From Kryptolebias marmoratus (taxonomy: Eukaryota > Chordata > Actinopteri > Cyprinodontiformes > Rivulidae): a stretch of DNA of 64,000 nucleotides. Where the stretch lies: the NCBI RefSeq assembly GCF_001649575.2, contig NC_051434.1, positions 16,506,691 to 16,570,690 of the forward strand, given 5' to 3'. Of this stretch, positions 37,301 to 48,699 are shown piece by piece (the first letter of the stretch is position 1; each line of letters opens with the position of its first letter). Below the pieces are notes generated by a model. That model was not told the DNA's origin and searched no databases. It saw only the letters and a program-made list of their open reading frames with translations. Made by a program: the position numbers and the translations under genes.

Positions 37301-40300
37301 GTCTGCCCGGTTAGCCGGTCTGACGTTCTGTTTGCCTCCTGGAACAGAAAGAGAGAGACCTGGAACTGGCTGCCAAGATCGGCCAGTCGCTGCTGAAGAA
37401 GAACCGAACTCTGACGGAGCAGAACGACTACCTGGAGGAACAAGTGGGACAGGTCACGGAGGAGGTGCGCCCTGATCCGTGTTCGACGCCCCGTGTTTGG
37501 TCTGCCGACGTTTAAACTCTGTGTGTGTGTGTTCTCCGGCAGGTGGCCCAGCTGCACCATGAGCTGAACCTGAAGGATGAGCTGCTGCAGTTTTACACCA
37601 ACGCAGCCGAGGAGAGTGACGACGAGTCGGCCGGCTCCCCGACGTTAGCGCCATGTCTTTTTGTTTTCTCCTCCAACACGCCATTGTCTGCGCATGTGTG
37701 TTCATGTTCTGTTAGCCAAATATCTCATGAACCACTGGGCGGATTTTAATGAAACTCTGAGAAAGTAACCGTTGCTTGTACATCTACAGCTCATTAAATT
37801 TTGGAGTGACCCCAATTCAAAATGGCCGCTACAGCCAACTGTCATTAGGAAACTCAGATATGGCTCTAACTCAGCCAGTTTTACAGACATTGAGCTAAAA
37901 TCTGGCGTGGTCGTAGCTGAGTGTCATTCACAAAACATACTCTGAACACCACACACTGAGCAACATCTTTGCTTAAAACGTTGCCATTAACTGTGTATGG
38001 TCAGCGCTGTTTGTCTGTTAGCAAAATATCTCACACACCAATGGATGGATTGTGGTGAAATTCTCAGAAAATAATAATTTGATATTCATCTAGAACTGAT
38101 TAACTTTTGGAGTCAATCCAATTTAAGATGGCTGCCACAGCTAACCGACTTTAGCAAACACATACATGGCTTTAAATCTGTAGCCTTTACTGATATTGAG
38201 CTAAAATTTGGTGTGGTAGTAGCTGAGAGTCATCCTGAACACATACTCTGAGTGCTAACAAATCTCATGTGAGATAACGACTTTAACCCAACCACTTCTC
38301 ATCATGAGCTGATCTCAGTTTAAACTCTGACATGAAAGGCGGCGGGCGATACGCATTTCCTCCTAGACATCTGGCGTATAAAACGCAGGCAGGGACGCCG
38401 AACGCTAAAAAGAGAGAGCTGACCTGTGCGTTGGTCTTCCTGTCAGGGGGAAGAAGAGCAAAGCAGAGGCGGGTTCAGGAGGCTTCATGAGCGGAACGCT
38501 TCAGAGGAAACTCAAGGAGCTGGAGGAAGAGAACCTGTCGCTCCGCTCCGAGGTACGACGCAGAATGTGCACGCAATCAAAAAAAAAACAAAAAACATCT
38601 AATAATCTAATCCCGGCTGTTTGTTCAGGCTCACCATCTGAAGACCGAGACGGAAACGTATGAAGAGAAGGAGCAGCAGCTGGTCAGCGACTGCGTGAAG
38701 GAACTCAGTGAGTTCTTCTCATCTTCTTTGTTTTCTTGGGGGGTTTTTTGTCTTAAAATGCTCCTGTTTTTGGCCCCCGGCGCTTCCAATTTTAACGAGC
38801 AAATCTGCCTCTTTTTTTTTCCCGACTGAGCATCACGACCGAAAACATTCAAAGAAGCAAAACTGGGGCGATCTGGGTCTGATCTCAGATCTCTGGCTGC
38901 CTGTTTTTTTCCAACCTTTTCGTCTTTGGCAGGAGCTACGCCGTAGAGCACAGATGAAACTGCAGGGAAAATTCCCATGTAACGGGATTTAGGTGAAGCG
39001 AGCGTCAGAAGCCGGGCCTCTTAGGAGCGCTGTCGAAATGTCACTGAAAGTTCAATCTGTATTTTGATATTTTTAATGGCTGGGATTTCAGATCTTTTGA
39101 AATTTTCCCACAGAATGTTCAACTTAGAGTGACACACTAAAATGTCTGGAAGTTTAGCGATCAAAATTCCTTTTGCTTCCACAATTTTTACACTTCTAAC
39201 ACTATTTGAGTCAAGTCAAATTTATATATGTAGCACTTACGATACGATACGAAGTGCTTTACAACATGTGGACACAAAAATACAGAGTCAAAACACACAC
39301 AACAATGTCTAAGACACTAAATAAGACACTTATGAGCTAAAATCTAAACTAAACTAAGAGTACCGAAGGCTAGCTAAGAGTTAAAATACACTTTAATAAA
39401 AGACCAACTAAAAGTGTCAGTGTAAAGATCAGACATGATATAAACAGAACTAAATTAAAGGTACCGGAAGGCTAACTAAGAGTACCGAAACAGAGTGATT
39501 TTTGTCTCCTGTCACCCAGTGTGTCCCTCGCTGCTGTAGGACTTACGTTTTTTGTCTCAAAGCGCAGAGTTCGAACTCCCAAACTCCCGTTAACTCCCAC
39601 TGTGATCAAAGCTCAGACTTCCCCCATCGAAACAGGAAGTGATGGGTCTTCTCAGCTTGTCATATCTTTCACATCAAAACTTATAGGTTTTGCACAGTGA
39701 ATTTGAGGCTTATTTTCTAGTGCGTTTCCTACTTCTTAACCGGCTCATGCGTCAAAACGTCGCCATCTTGTCAGCTGAGACCGTTCCTGTTGGGTTGGCG
39801 TACATGTTGGAGCTTCAGGCAGCAGCTGCCTTCAGGATAGCCCCCCCCCCCTTCCCGGAAATCTTCTGCTCTGCACCTCCTCTCCTCCTAAACGTGACCC
39901 TCTCTGCACCTCCTTCTCCCTCCCCCCCTCCTCCCAGGGCTGTCCGGTCTGCAGATCTCGGCCATAGCGGAGGAGCTGGCTCGCAAGACCGAGGACGCCT
40001 CCCGGCAGCAGGAGGAGGTCACCCGCCTCCTCTCCCAGATCGTCGACCTGCAGAAGAAGGCCAAATCGGTGAGTAGGCGTGGGCGGGAGGCGAGCGCCTC
40101 TGACGCGCCACCGATGCCCTCTCTCTGTAACGTTCTGGTCCTGACCAGCCGGGGGCTGTGGATGTGTGCAGCTGGCCGTCGAAAACGAGGAGCTCTCCCA
40201 ACACCTGGTGGCAGCCAAGGACGCCCAGAGGCAGCTGACAGCGGAGGTAACCGCGTCTTCGCTGTAAGCTGATAAAAAAATTTAAAAAAAAAAGCAAAAT

Positions 40301-40472
40301 CAAATAACTTGACTGCGACCCGACAGCTGCAGGAGCTGGGGGAGAAATACTCTGAGTGCATCGAGATGCTGCACGAAGCTCAGGAGGAGCTGAAGAACCT
40401 GCGGAACAGGAACTACACGGCAGGAACCCCGCGGCGTTACCACCCGCTGGGACTGTACCCCATGGTGAGGGC

Positions 40473-40513
<41 letters not shown>

Positions 40514-43500
40514 CGCGTCATTGTGCCGCGTTGTAAATGTCTCGCCGTTTCAGGACTCTCTGGCAGCTGAGATCGAGGGAACGATGAGGAAGGAGTTGAG
40601 CCTGGACGATCCCGAGGGGGAAGAGCAGAAGTACGTGTGCGTCCCGAGGGGGGGAGGCGTTATCGCCCGTGTCCGCGTGTCTGTTATCAAAATATTTCCT
40701 GAGCCAGTGAACGAATTGTAGTGAAGCTTGCAGGAAGTAATCACCATCTACAGCTGATTGACATTTGGAGTCAACCCGATTCAAGATGGCCACCATAGCC
40801 AACTGATCTTAAAAACACAGATATGTCTCTAACTCTGTCAAACGGACAGATATTGAGCTAAGATTTAGCGTGGTAGTAGGTGAGACTGATGGCTAACACA
40901 TACTCTGATTGCCAACAGATAGTGAAAGATCTTTGATTAAATTTTGCCATAAACTATTTGGAGTCAACTCCGTCTGTTAGCAAAATATCTCATAAACTGC
41001 TGGGCAGATTTTAATGAAACTCTCAGGAAATAGTCATTGAATGTACATCTGTAGCTGACTAACTTTTCAAGCCAACCCAATTTAAGATGGCTGCCACAGC
41101 CAACTGAATTAAAAAAATTCAAAAATGTCTATAATTCATTCAGTTTGACAGATATTGTGCTAAAAGTTGGTGTCGTTTTAGCTGAGAGTCATTCACAACA
41201 CATACTCCAAGTACTACTCACTGTACAAGATATTTGCTTAAAACTGTAGCATTAACTGTGGAGTCAACCCTGTTTGTCTGTTAGCAAAATATCTTATGAA
41301 CCACTGGAGGGATTGTTAAGGAAATCTTCAGGAAATAATCAGTGGATGTACATCTACAACTGATTGCCTTTTGGAGTCAATATAATTCAAGATGGCTACC
41401 ACAGCTAATCAACATTATCCATCACAATAATTGCTGTATCTCTGTCAGTTTTACTCATATTGAGCTAAAATGTGATGTGGTCGTAGCTGAGCACCGTCCC
41501 CAACACATACTTTCATATCGCAGGAGATCGTTTGGTCAAACCTCCTTTTTTAAGGTTCCTTCCTGAAGTGCAAGGCTTTTATTTGTGCGTGTTATTTTAA
41601 ATGCACAGTACAGGTCTCTGGTGTTTGCAGGATCCACCGTAAGCGCGTGTTTGAGACGGTGAAGAGCGTTAACCAGACGGTCCGCCAGCGCTCGCTCACC
41701 CCGACCAGCTCCAACATCCCCGGGTCCAACCAGTCGCTGTCGGCCCGCACCTCGCCTCAGTCCAGCGGCCTGTCCACGCCCCACTCCGCCGTGTACAGAG
41801 ACATCAGCGGAGACGGCGGCCCCTTCGACAACCGGACGCAGAGCATCCTGATGGAGACGGCGTCCAATCAGGACAGGTGAGGAGGAGCAGCCGACGTGTT
41901 CGAGCTGAGCGCGAGGCCACGGAGTTCACGTTCGGTGTCGTTTCTCCAACAGCGGCATCGACTGCAGAGAGAAGAAGTCGAGCGGGGCCGAGGACCTGCG
42001 GCTGGCCCTGCGCCGCCTGTCCCTGCGGCGGCAGAACAACCTGAGCGAGAGGCGCTTCTTCGAGGAGGAGCGAGAGCGGCGGCGGGGAGGACAGGCCGCC
42101 CTCGGGCAGGAGAGCTTGTTGACCCCGTCCGACAGCATCATGTCCCTGGGAAACCTGCACCTGTGGGCGTCGCGGGGGCCCTACCTCCCCGACAAACTCC
42201 AGATCGTCAAGCCGCTTGAAGGTGAGGGGGAGAGGGAGCGCGCCCGCGGCTGCAAGGAGGGGAGGAGCCGGGAGGGGGAGCGGCACCGGGGGGGCGGCCC
42301 AACGAAAGGGGCCAAGCGNNNNNNNNNNNNNNNNNNNNNNNNNNNNNNNNNNNNNNNNNNNNNNNNNNNNNNNNNNNNNNNNNNNNNNNNNNNNNNNNNN
42401 NNNNNNNNNNNNNNNNNNNNNNNNNNNNNNNNNNNNNNNNNNNNNNNNNNNNNNNNNNNNNNNNNNNNNNNNNNNNNNNNNNNNNNNNNNNNNNNNNNNN
42501 NNNNNNNNNNNNNNGAGGGCGTGGGGGTGGGCGTGGGGGTGGGCCCGGAGGACCGGCGCTGGCGTGGAGAGGGAGAGAGGAAAGAGGTGGGCCCGGGACC
42601 GAGCTGGGGGCAAGAAGAGGAGGAGCGCGAGGGAGAGGAAGGAGACGCCCCTCACCCTGATGCTCTTCAACTCCTTCTGGTCTCTGATGCACCATCACAA
42701 GTCCAGCAGCTATTACAAAGACACGCAGCCCAGGGAGTGGCTGTAGACACGCCTCGGGGTTTGCTGTTGGCTTTTAAAGGGATAGTTCAGAGCTTTTCAA
42801 GTAGATGTAACAATAAATATCTTACCTGTTGTAGATAGCTCTTTGAACAGCCTGAGTACGGAGAAACAGAGTTGAATTCTGACCGGAATGACGAGCTAAC
42901 GGCGAGTCCGAACAGGGCCAAGTCGAAACGTCTCCACTCTCTGAACATTCGAAGAAGTTTAAATCAAACACTGTTATATAAACTTTAGATCACCGCCATT
43001 TTCCCATAATGTGGTTGTTTACGTACGATCCGGTGGGGGGTCGCCAGCGTAAATAGCATCGGCTCCCGCAGGAGTAATCACGTAAAGCGAAACCGACGGA
43101 GGTGTAAAACATGACAAGTAGAAATTACACCAACTGCTCGACCATTTTTGATCTCCGTTGGTTTTGGTCCCATCGGACTAGCCGTTAGCTTGTCAGTCCG
43201 GTCAGAATTAAACTTTCAAACAAAACAATGGAGTCTGGTATCTACAAGGTCTCATAACCTTTTCGCTGAACCCCACTTTAAAATATCTGAACTATCCTTT
43301 TAACTAATTTTAACCTGTAGGGAAGCTAATTAAACCCAGAAACACAACATGACAGTCCTGTAAATGTTTTTACTCACTGCAGCTGTTTCGTCTTCAGTAA
43401 CTTATATTTTCCCTGCATTAATTGTTGTTTTTGTGAGTCTGGGTTGATTAAAATCAGCGATTTTAAAACCTGTGCTGCCCTCTGCTGGTGTAAAATCATA

Positions 43501-46500
43501 TTTCACATAAAATCCGCCAGCAACCCTAACCCTTGGTGTTACAACGATCCAGGCATCTGCTCGTTGGGACCTTATCTACACGTTTAAACATTTACCTTAT
43601 ATTTGTTTCATTATTATCCTTATTTGTGTTTCCTTTGTTATTCATGTGTTTTCTCCATGTGCACTCTTTTTTTTTGTTATCATTACACGTGGCTGTCTAA
43701 TAAAAACTCTCATTTCTCATTTCACTGCACTTTTGTGTCGGTCCATTTCTCTTCACTTCGTTTGTTTGTCGCTTTTCGCACCTCAAGTCGAAGCTGGCAT
43801 CTTTCTTTTCATTTGTTTTGCTTTATTTTTTTTTTCCTTCTTTGTAGATTTAATCCTAAGGATTAAAGAAAGTGGGTCTTTTTGTTGTTGTTTTTGTAGA
43901 TGTTTCCCGTCTCATCCATTCTCAGCTGAAGCTGAAAAATGCAGAGTTCGGAGCTTTTAATCTGCAGTGAAGTGCTCTCCTTTTACCCACGTGCAAATCC
44001 CCCTCCCCTCCCTTCTCCTCCCTCCCAAGAGTTTTTAGAGCCTTTGGTGTGAAGCTGGCTGGGTGTTGGACATCAGGTTAACCATCGTCAGGAGGGAGGA
44101 AAAGCAGAGTAATAACCTCCACCAAGGAGGTTCTGTTTTCTGTAGCTTCTGTTCGTAAAAGTTTTGAACAGATTTTCATGAAATTTTCAGGAAACATCAA
44201 ACATAGAATCAAAGGTCAAAGGTCAAGGTAACAGATGAGCCCATGTCTAACTCTGCAGCTGTATAACAGGATCATTAAACTGTGCAGCTGGACACCTCAT
44301 GGGACATGGGTGATCACCACTGATTTCAAGGAGACGGGGTCAAAAATCAAGCCCACAGATGATCTTGTGCTCCAACTATGTAAGCATGTAACGGAGGAAA
44401 ATTAACTGCACAGCTGGACACCTCATTGGTCAAAGATGATGCCTGTTTGTTTCAACGTTCATGGGGTCAAAGGTCAAGGTCACAGGTAACCCCTTTGTTA
44501 AAACCTTCTCTCTGCTCCTACATGTGACCCTTCTGTTTCCTCCACCAAGGAGGTTCTGTTTCCGGTTGTGTAGGTTTGTTTTTCTGTCTGTCAGCAAAGA
44601 TCAGGTAAAAACTAAAGAACAGATTTGGAGGAAATGTTGGTGTTGAAACAAGAAACGATGGGTTCAATTATTTTTTTAATCACGCTGTGGCCTTAGTGGA
44701 GGTTTGCACCAGCACAACGCAGACAAATATATTATCATTAAGCTCTTTTATTCAACGTCCTTCTAATATTTCAGTTTAGCCCTGCATTAACATTGCTAAC
44801 ACAAACTATTACTCATTTCTTATTGGTATTTCTTATTTAAAAGCCTTCTAAGATCATCGCCTGAAACCCCCGGATGCCGAAATGCATCTAGCCGTAAAGA
44901 CCTTTGAATATGTTTTTGTGTTGGATGGTGTGCGTGTTCCAAAGTGCTGCGGTGACGTTGGTTTCTGTCCACCAGGCTCAGCCATCCTGCACCAGTGGCA
45001 GCAGCTGGCGCAGCCTCACCTGGGGGTGATCCTGGACGCCAGGCCGGGCGTGGTGCCAAAAGGCTACAGGCCCCTCGAGCTGGAGCTGGAGCAGGTCCGT
45101 GCGCAGGTTTGTTTGGCGTTCGTGCAAATGTTGATTCTCGCTGATGGTTTGAAAGGCTGGCCGCTTTTTAAATTCGATCCAAATTAGCTGAAGGGGACGG
45201 GAAATTTGGGCAAGCGCAGCGAAAAAAAACCCACATCGTGACTCAGAGCACTTTAGGGAATTTACCGAAACAGTTTGGAGATAATAGAGTGAAATGTTTG
45301 CAGGGAGGTGACTTTCTAACCACTTTACAGGCTGTTACAGTTTGTTTATTAGTTCAAAAACAAGCAGATTTTGGATTTGGACCCCCCCCCCCTCTCTCTC
45401 TCTCTGCTGCTGCAGGTGTACCCGTGGGGTGGTTTTGAGGAGGATGAACCAGGAGAGCAATACTTCCAGAACCTGCCCACCTCCTCAGCTGTCGCCTCTC
45501 CGGCCGTGGCCCCCACTGCCAACGCAGGCGCAGCCAGCCTCGGCCCGCCCTCTCCGCCCTCTCCAACGCCGTCACCGCATCTCAGCAACACTGATGGAAT
45601 GGGTGAGGATTCACAGCATCCTCACAGAGGAGACTGGACCTGTTTGGAAACTGAATTTGTTCTTTTGGCCTCTAAAAGTTACAGGTATATGATAAATCTG
45701 AGAGGAAGCAGACTGAGGAAATATTTAGTTTTATATGCGGGAAGGCTCGAGTACGCAAGAACAGATGATTTTCAGTGAATCACTATGGATTTGGTAGGTG
45801 AAACATAGACAAACAAAACAGTCCATCTTTGGGCTGCAATAACAAGAATAAATAAGTCATCTTAACTAGATTTTTTAAAAACAAGACCTGGATTAAGAAA
45901 ACTGTAGCTGGTGATGGAAAAATCCTTCATTTGGTGAAGAAAAATAAACATTTCCAGCATCTGTCCAAATGAACAATACAGGAGTAAGGCATAGCATCCA
46001 TCCATCCATCCATCCATCCATCCATCCATCCATCCATCCATCCATGAAATTTTACCTGTAGTTCAGGTTTTACTATGTTTTATCTTTTAAAAGCTTTCAC
46101 TTTTTATTACAGCCAGTTATTTTCTTTAAATTAGCTGTAAAGTAAATAAAAGAAATGCTATAAAAAGTCACTTTAAACCAATCAAGCTGCTGTAAATACT
46201 TCACATTGTGAGAAGACCAAGGGGTAAATATGACGGACATGGCCCAGTCCAAATATCTCCTCATCAGATGGTACATTCAAACCAGTTTTAATCACCGTGC
46301 TTGAAAACTGACGATCCTCTTTGGGTTTGTGTGACTTTCAGCGGCGTACTTCCCTGGTAAATGCATGGCCCACACTAGCTCTACCTACACCTTCACAACC
46401 TGCCGGATCCTCCACCCAACAGACGAGCAGACACGGGTCACGCCCAGGTAACGCACAGCCTCTGCTGGTGCTCAGTGATGTAGGATTGAAGTACGTTTTT

Positions 46501-47800
46501 GTACCCATTTCATCTGCCAGAACTCATTTATATTAAATAAGCTTTTGCTTTCTGCCTTAAATGAGATGTTCTTTTTAAAATATACATAACTGCACTAAAC
46601 GCACCATCTAGCCTAATATAATAATGTTGTTTAATTTCATTATACTTTGAGAGGCGAACATTTAGTTTGGTTTTTGCTTGACAGAGGAAAGTTGCTAAAT
46701 AATACATGCAGATGGTTCCAATTTAAAGCCACTCAACTGCACTTTAGGCTTTTTACTGTCAATAAAACTCCAACGTTAAAGTGTTAAATGAGCTAAAAGT
46801 TTTTGTAACCTCGTCTGATTCTCATTTATTCCAGTTTGAACCCGATCCCTGCGTCGTCCTCCTGCGTGATGACCTGCGGCCTGTTGGGTACCCCCGCTGC
46901 TACTCCGTGCACGCCACGCAGGCTCAGTCTCAGGCCCTCCGAGTCCTCAACCAACCTCAGGCAAGGCACCGCACGAGCTGCCGCTGTCAGCTCCGATCTC
47001 AAATCAGATCTTATTCTCACCGCTCAAAAACGAAAAAGTTAAATAAGTGAGTTTAACTGCTAGGTTCATCTTCACGTCTGTTTGCTGAAACTAAACAAAG
47101 ACAACTTGGTGAAGTTTACCACAAAAACGGGTTATAACAGGACACAAACTCAGATTTATTGATTAAAGATAAATGTTTTTGACTCATTTTTGGCTCGTGT
47201 CTGTGTAGAGATGGAACGCGCACCACCAGCACCTCCCTGGGGTTAGTGCGCCTCCTCCAGGAGAGAGGGATCTCTGCAGCCATGTATCACCAGAGCCAGG
47301 GCCTGGAGTACAGTCAGAGCAGTGCAGGAGTCCTCCTCAGCACCTATATTGCCCCAAACCGACGATCCAACCCCGACCCTCTGCGCCCGCCCACCCCTCC
47401 AAACTCTCCCACGAGGCCAGGCGCCTCGGCTGTGCCAACCTCCGCAGGCTTCGACTTCAAGAGCCCGTCCTACGACAACTTCCTGGCCTCCAAACCGGCG
47501 CGCTCCATTCTGAAGGAAGTGACGGGCATGAGAGGCCGGCAGAGAGGGAGGGACTGCGAGAGCCAAACCGACGTCAGCGTCACCGTCCACAACCTCAACC
47601 TGCTGGACAAGGTGAAGCGGCTGGGTGTGGCTGGAGCGCCACGGGGCAGGGCTGTGAGTTCAGGTCCCATCCTGGGGCCTTTGGGTGGCCTGCGCAGGTC
47701 TGGCTCTCCTTTCGGGCCGGACGGAATGAGGAGGAACCGGAGTTATCCAGCCATGGTTGGAGCCAGCATGGCCATGAAAGGCCCAGGGCCCCAGGAGTAG
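31141..47800 (+). CDS. trak1: Trafficking kinesin-binding protein 1 (TRAK1/Milton)
   Basis: Adaptor linking kinesin-1 and dynein-dynactin to the mitochondrial GTPase Miro. Exons: (31068)-31312, 32207-32401, 35566-35642, 37348-37464, 37543-37643, 38447-38552, 38629-38707, 39938-40068, 40172-40246, 40327-40464, 40554-40630, 41631-41876, 41953-42221, 44976-45094, 45416-45602, 46342-46447, 46835-46960, 47209-47800. About 913 residues follow the first junction; human has 953. All junction phases agree. Motifs in order: [38 protein letters not shown] and the HAP1_N coiled coil; [76 protein letters not shown] (Milton domain); [56 protein letters not shown]. These favour TRAK1 over TRAK2. The start codon is unresolved. 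Confidence 0.93.
31330..31720 (-). mobile_element. Tc1/mariner relic
   Basis: The plus strand reads GCAGCATGATGCTGCCACCA, then GGCCAAAAAGTTCAGATTT and CTCATCTGACCACAGCAGC, the reverse complement of Tc1 transposase coding for HGGG..MLW and WSDE regions. Degenerate, with no intact frame. It begins only 18 bases after the donor of the trak1 upstream exon. Confidence 0.65.
32690..32915 (-). mobile_element. tRNA-like SINE, reverse copy
   Basis: Carries the reverse complement of the B-box (GGAATCGAACC at 32879-32889) and of AAGTGTCC plus a distal AT-rich body. Same family as 9958-10190. In trak1 intron 2. Confidence 0.65.
33360..33600 (+). repeat. Degenerate piece of the ~305-bp repeat family
   Basis: AGCAAAACATCTCATGAACCACTGGAAGG matches the start of the monomer, and GACATGAAAGGTGGCGGGCAAC matches sequence found right of array C (38329). 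The middle of the unit is missing. Confidence 0.5.
34014..34104 (+). CDS. trak1: Candidate alternative first coding exon of trak1
   Basis: ATG at 34014 opens 30 codons ([20 protein letters not shown] onwards, polar and acidic) and one extra base before a donor AAAG|GTAAAA. That phase fits exon 3 at 35566 exactly, giving a Val codon and then [15 protein letters not shown]. Human TRAK1 has a shorter isoform whose alternative N-terminus joins LCAERVGQ at the same boundary, also through Val. The residues themselves show no clear similarity to the human alternative exon. Position, phase and codon composition support it; expression is untested. Confidence 0.5.
34286..35045 (+). repeat. ~305-bp tandem repeat array B (three monomers)
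   Basis: Units start TCTGTTAGCAAAATAT at 34286, 34589 and 34796. The first period is 303; the second unit is 207 because it lacks the middle part containing the GATGGCTGCCACAG motif. In trak1 intron 2, about 180 bases after the candidate alternative exon. Confidence 0.85.
35745..35940. mobile_element. Palindromic MITE, family 1 copy 3
   Basis: GGGTTGGGCAGTCCTGGTCC at the left and GGACCAGGATTGCCCACCCC at the right are inverted. Inside are TCTGCTCCAACACACCTG and its partner. Closest to 25905-26120 and of opposite orientation. In trak1 intron 3. Confidence 0.7.
35944..36445 (-). mobile_element. L2-type LINE 3' end, reverse copy
   Basis: Reverse complement of the element at 27690-28350: shared segments include AAGTCACAACAGAAG at its start, AACAGGAAGAAACTTCCAGC and CTTCGACCGGCTGGGGTTAG. 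Not an intact coding unit. Confidence 0.7.
36470..37210. repeat. Purine-rich degenerate minisatellite
   Basis: About 740 bases built from irregular variants of AGGAGACATAAAAAGACAAAA and GGACACA units; the plus strand is overwhelmingly A and G. Open frames on the reverse strand here are low-complexity shadows. Two short inserts (near 36635 and 36903) match the TTAGCAAAATATCTCATGA start of the ~305-bp repeat. In trak1 intron 3. Confidence 0.85.
37708..38265 (+). repeat. ~305-bp tandem repeat array C (two monomers)
   Basis: Units start at 37708 and 38014, a period of 306, with all monomer landmarks including AAAATGGCCGCTACAGCCAA and GATGGCTGCCACAGCTAA. The array begins 64 bases after the donor of trak1 exon 5 (37643) and fills most of intron 5. 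Confidence 0.85.
39205..39320 (-). mobile_element. L2-type 3' tail, reverse fragment
   Basis: TCAAGTCAAATTTATATATG, TAGCACTTACG and GAAGTGCTTTACAACATG are the reverse complement of an L2-style 3' UTR ending in TTGAC repeats. Rest of the element absent. In trak1 intron 7. Confidence 0.55.
40475..40511. repeat. (GT)n microsatellite
   Basis: About 18 GT units starting 10 bases after the donor of trak1 exon 10 in a 89-base intron. Confidence 0.95.
40680..41535 (+). repeat. ~305-bp tandem repeat array D (three monomers)
   Basis: Units start near 40680, 40973 and 41277 (periods 293 and 304) with the full set of monomer landmarks. The array begins 50 bases after the donor of trak1 exon 11 (40630) and ends about 95 bases before exon 12 (41631), so it makes up most of intron 11. 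Confidence 0.85.
42319..42514. other. Assembly gap (196 N)
   Basis: A run of N in trak1 intron 13, flanked on both sides by G-rich low-complexity sequence. Open frames crossing the gap are artefacts. Confidence 1.
42776..43302. mobile_element. MITE with GGGATAGTTCAGA-type ends, copy 1
   Basis: Left end AAAGGGATAGTTCAGA and right end ATCTGAACTATCCTTTT are inverted repeats about 530 bases apart. Inside are TATCTTACCTGTTGTAGATA and GCTCTTTGAACAGCC, which recur at 50515-50790 and 52058-53062. No coding capacity. In trak1 intron 13. Confidence 0.65.
43303..44114 (+). other. trak1: trak1 intron 13 middle, nothing recognised
   Basis: T-rich intronic sequence. Short open frames at 43603-43960 are T-rich low-complexity and show no family similarity. 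Confidence 0.4.
44115..44715. repeat. Interspersed repeat with CCTCCACCAAGGAGG motif
   Basis: CCTCCACCAAGGAGGTTCTG occurs at about 44117 and 44540, with AGGTCAAAGGTCAAGGT-like runs between. GCCTTAGTGGAGGTTTGCAC near 44690 is an inverted partner of the first motif. It resembles a known type of fish MITE but I cannot name it. Confidence 0.5.
45990..46045. repeat. (CATC)n microsatellite
   Basis: About 13 CATC units in trak1 intron 15. It may be the expanded tail of a reverse-strand GATG-tailed retroelement, though no body is visible. Confidence 0.95.
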
Positions 47801-48023
47801 TCTGGACTGCTGCTGGACATGAGGGGGACCTAATCAGGAGACAGGCAGGGCTGAGGACTGGCTGCTGAGCGGTCACCTGGAGCCCAAACACAGACTCATG
47901 ATGTTTGGACCATCCCAAAAAAACAACACGGCACTACGAGTTTCCAATCACTACTGTGCGTCTCCATAAACACTATTCACTGCAGTGCTTTTAAGAGGTG
48001 ACTGATGCTTGAATAATAATAAT

Positions 48024-48029
48024 AATAAA
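48024..48029 (+). terminator. trak1: Possible trak1 polyadenylation signal (proximal)
   Basis: AATAAA 224 bases after the trak1 stop, following a short (AAT)n run. A second AATAAA at 48674-48679 would give a longer 3' UTR. The sequence does not show which is used. Confidence 0.45.
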
Positions 48030-48699
48030 CTAATTTAAATAGTTACAAATCTGAGTAGTTTTGTTTTCATGTGCCAAGTTTTTGAGAAATCTCTAAAATG
48101 AGACAAAGAACTTTTCAAAACAATCAACTTTCAACTTTTTTAGCATTCTGTTCAACAGATTGGCTTAAACTTTTTAAATTAATAAGGTTGCCATCGCTTA
48201 AGTCATGCAGCCCAGTTACTCCTACTCAGCCAGTGATCTTTTGTTTCTGTCACAATATTTGATTTGGTACGTCTCTCACAGCTTTGGAAAAAAAAAAAAA
48301 AACATAAAAAAGTACATCAAAATGTGTGGCCCAGTAGCAATGCTGCTAAACTGCAAACTACAAAAACTTTCCACATGAACAATAAAATATTGGCAAAACG
48401 TTCAAAAAAGTAACCCTATTTGGAGCTCTGGAGCTCGGACATGATATAAAAACATAATTCAAAGTTTAAACAGCAACCGGACTCCTCTGACTCTTAGGGT
48501 TCGGGAGTTTTTTCAATATGACTTATAGTTTTTGCATCGAAACTGAGGCTTACTTTTTTTCATTTCTGCCTGCCTTTCAGGAAGTGAGAAACATGGTGAT
48601 AGCAGCTTTTTAGCAGCAGTCATTTTATTTGACCGTGGTTGTCTTTACTCTTCTTACACAATCTGGACACTGAAATAAAGACCTTTTGTCAATTTATAT

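Noticed and set aside
36432..37560. Reverse-strand hydrophobic frames rich in F, L, C and S resembling membrane proteins
   Set aside because: Shadow of the purine-rich minisatellite and of trak1 exons 4-5; no splice or family support.
41804..42838. Long open frames on both strands (up to 288 residues) across 42.2-42.8 kb
   Set aside because: They run through 196 N bases and G-rich low-complexity sequence; the only real coding part is trak1 exon 13.
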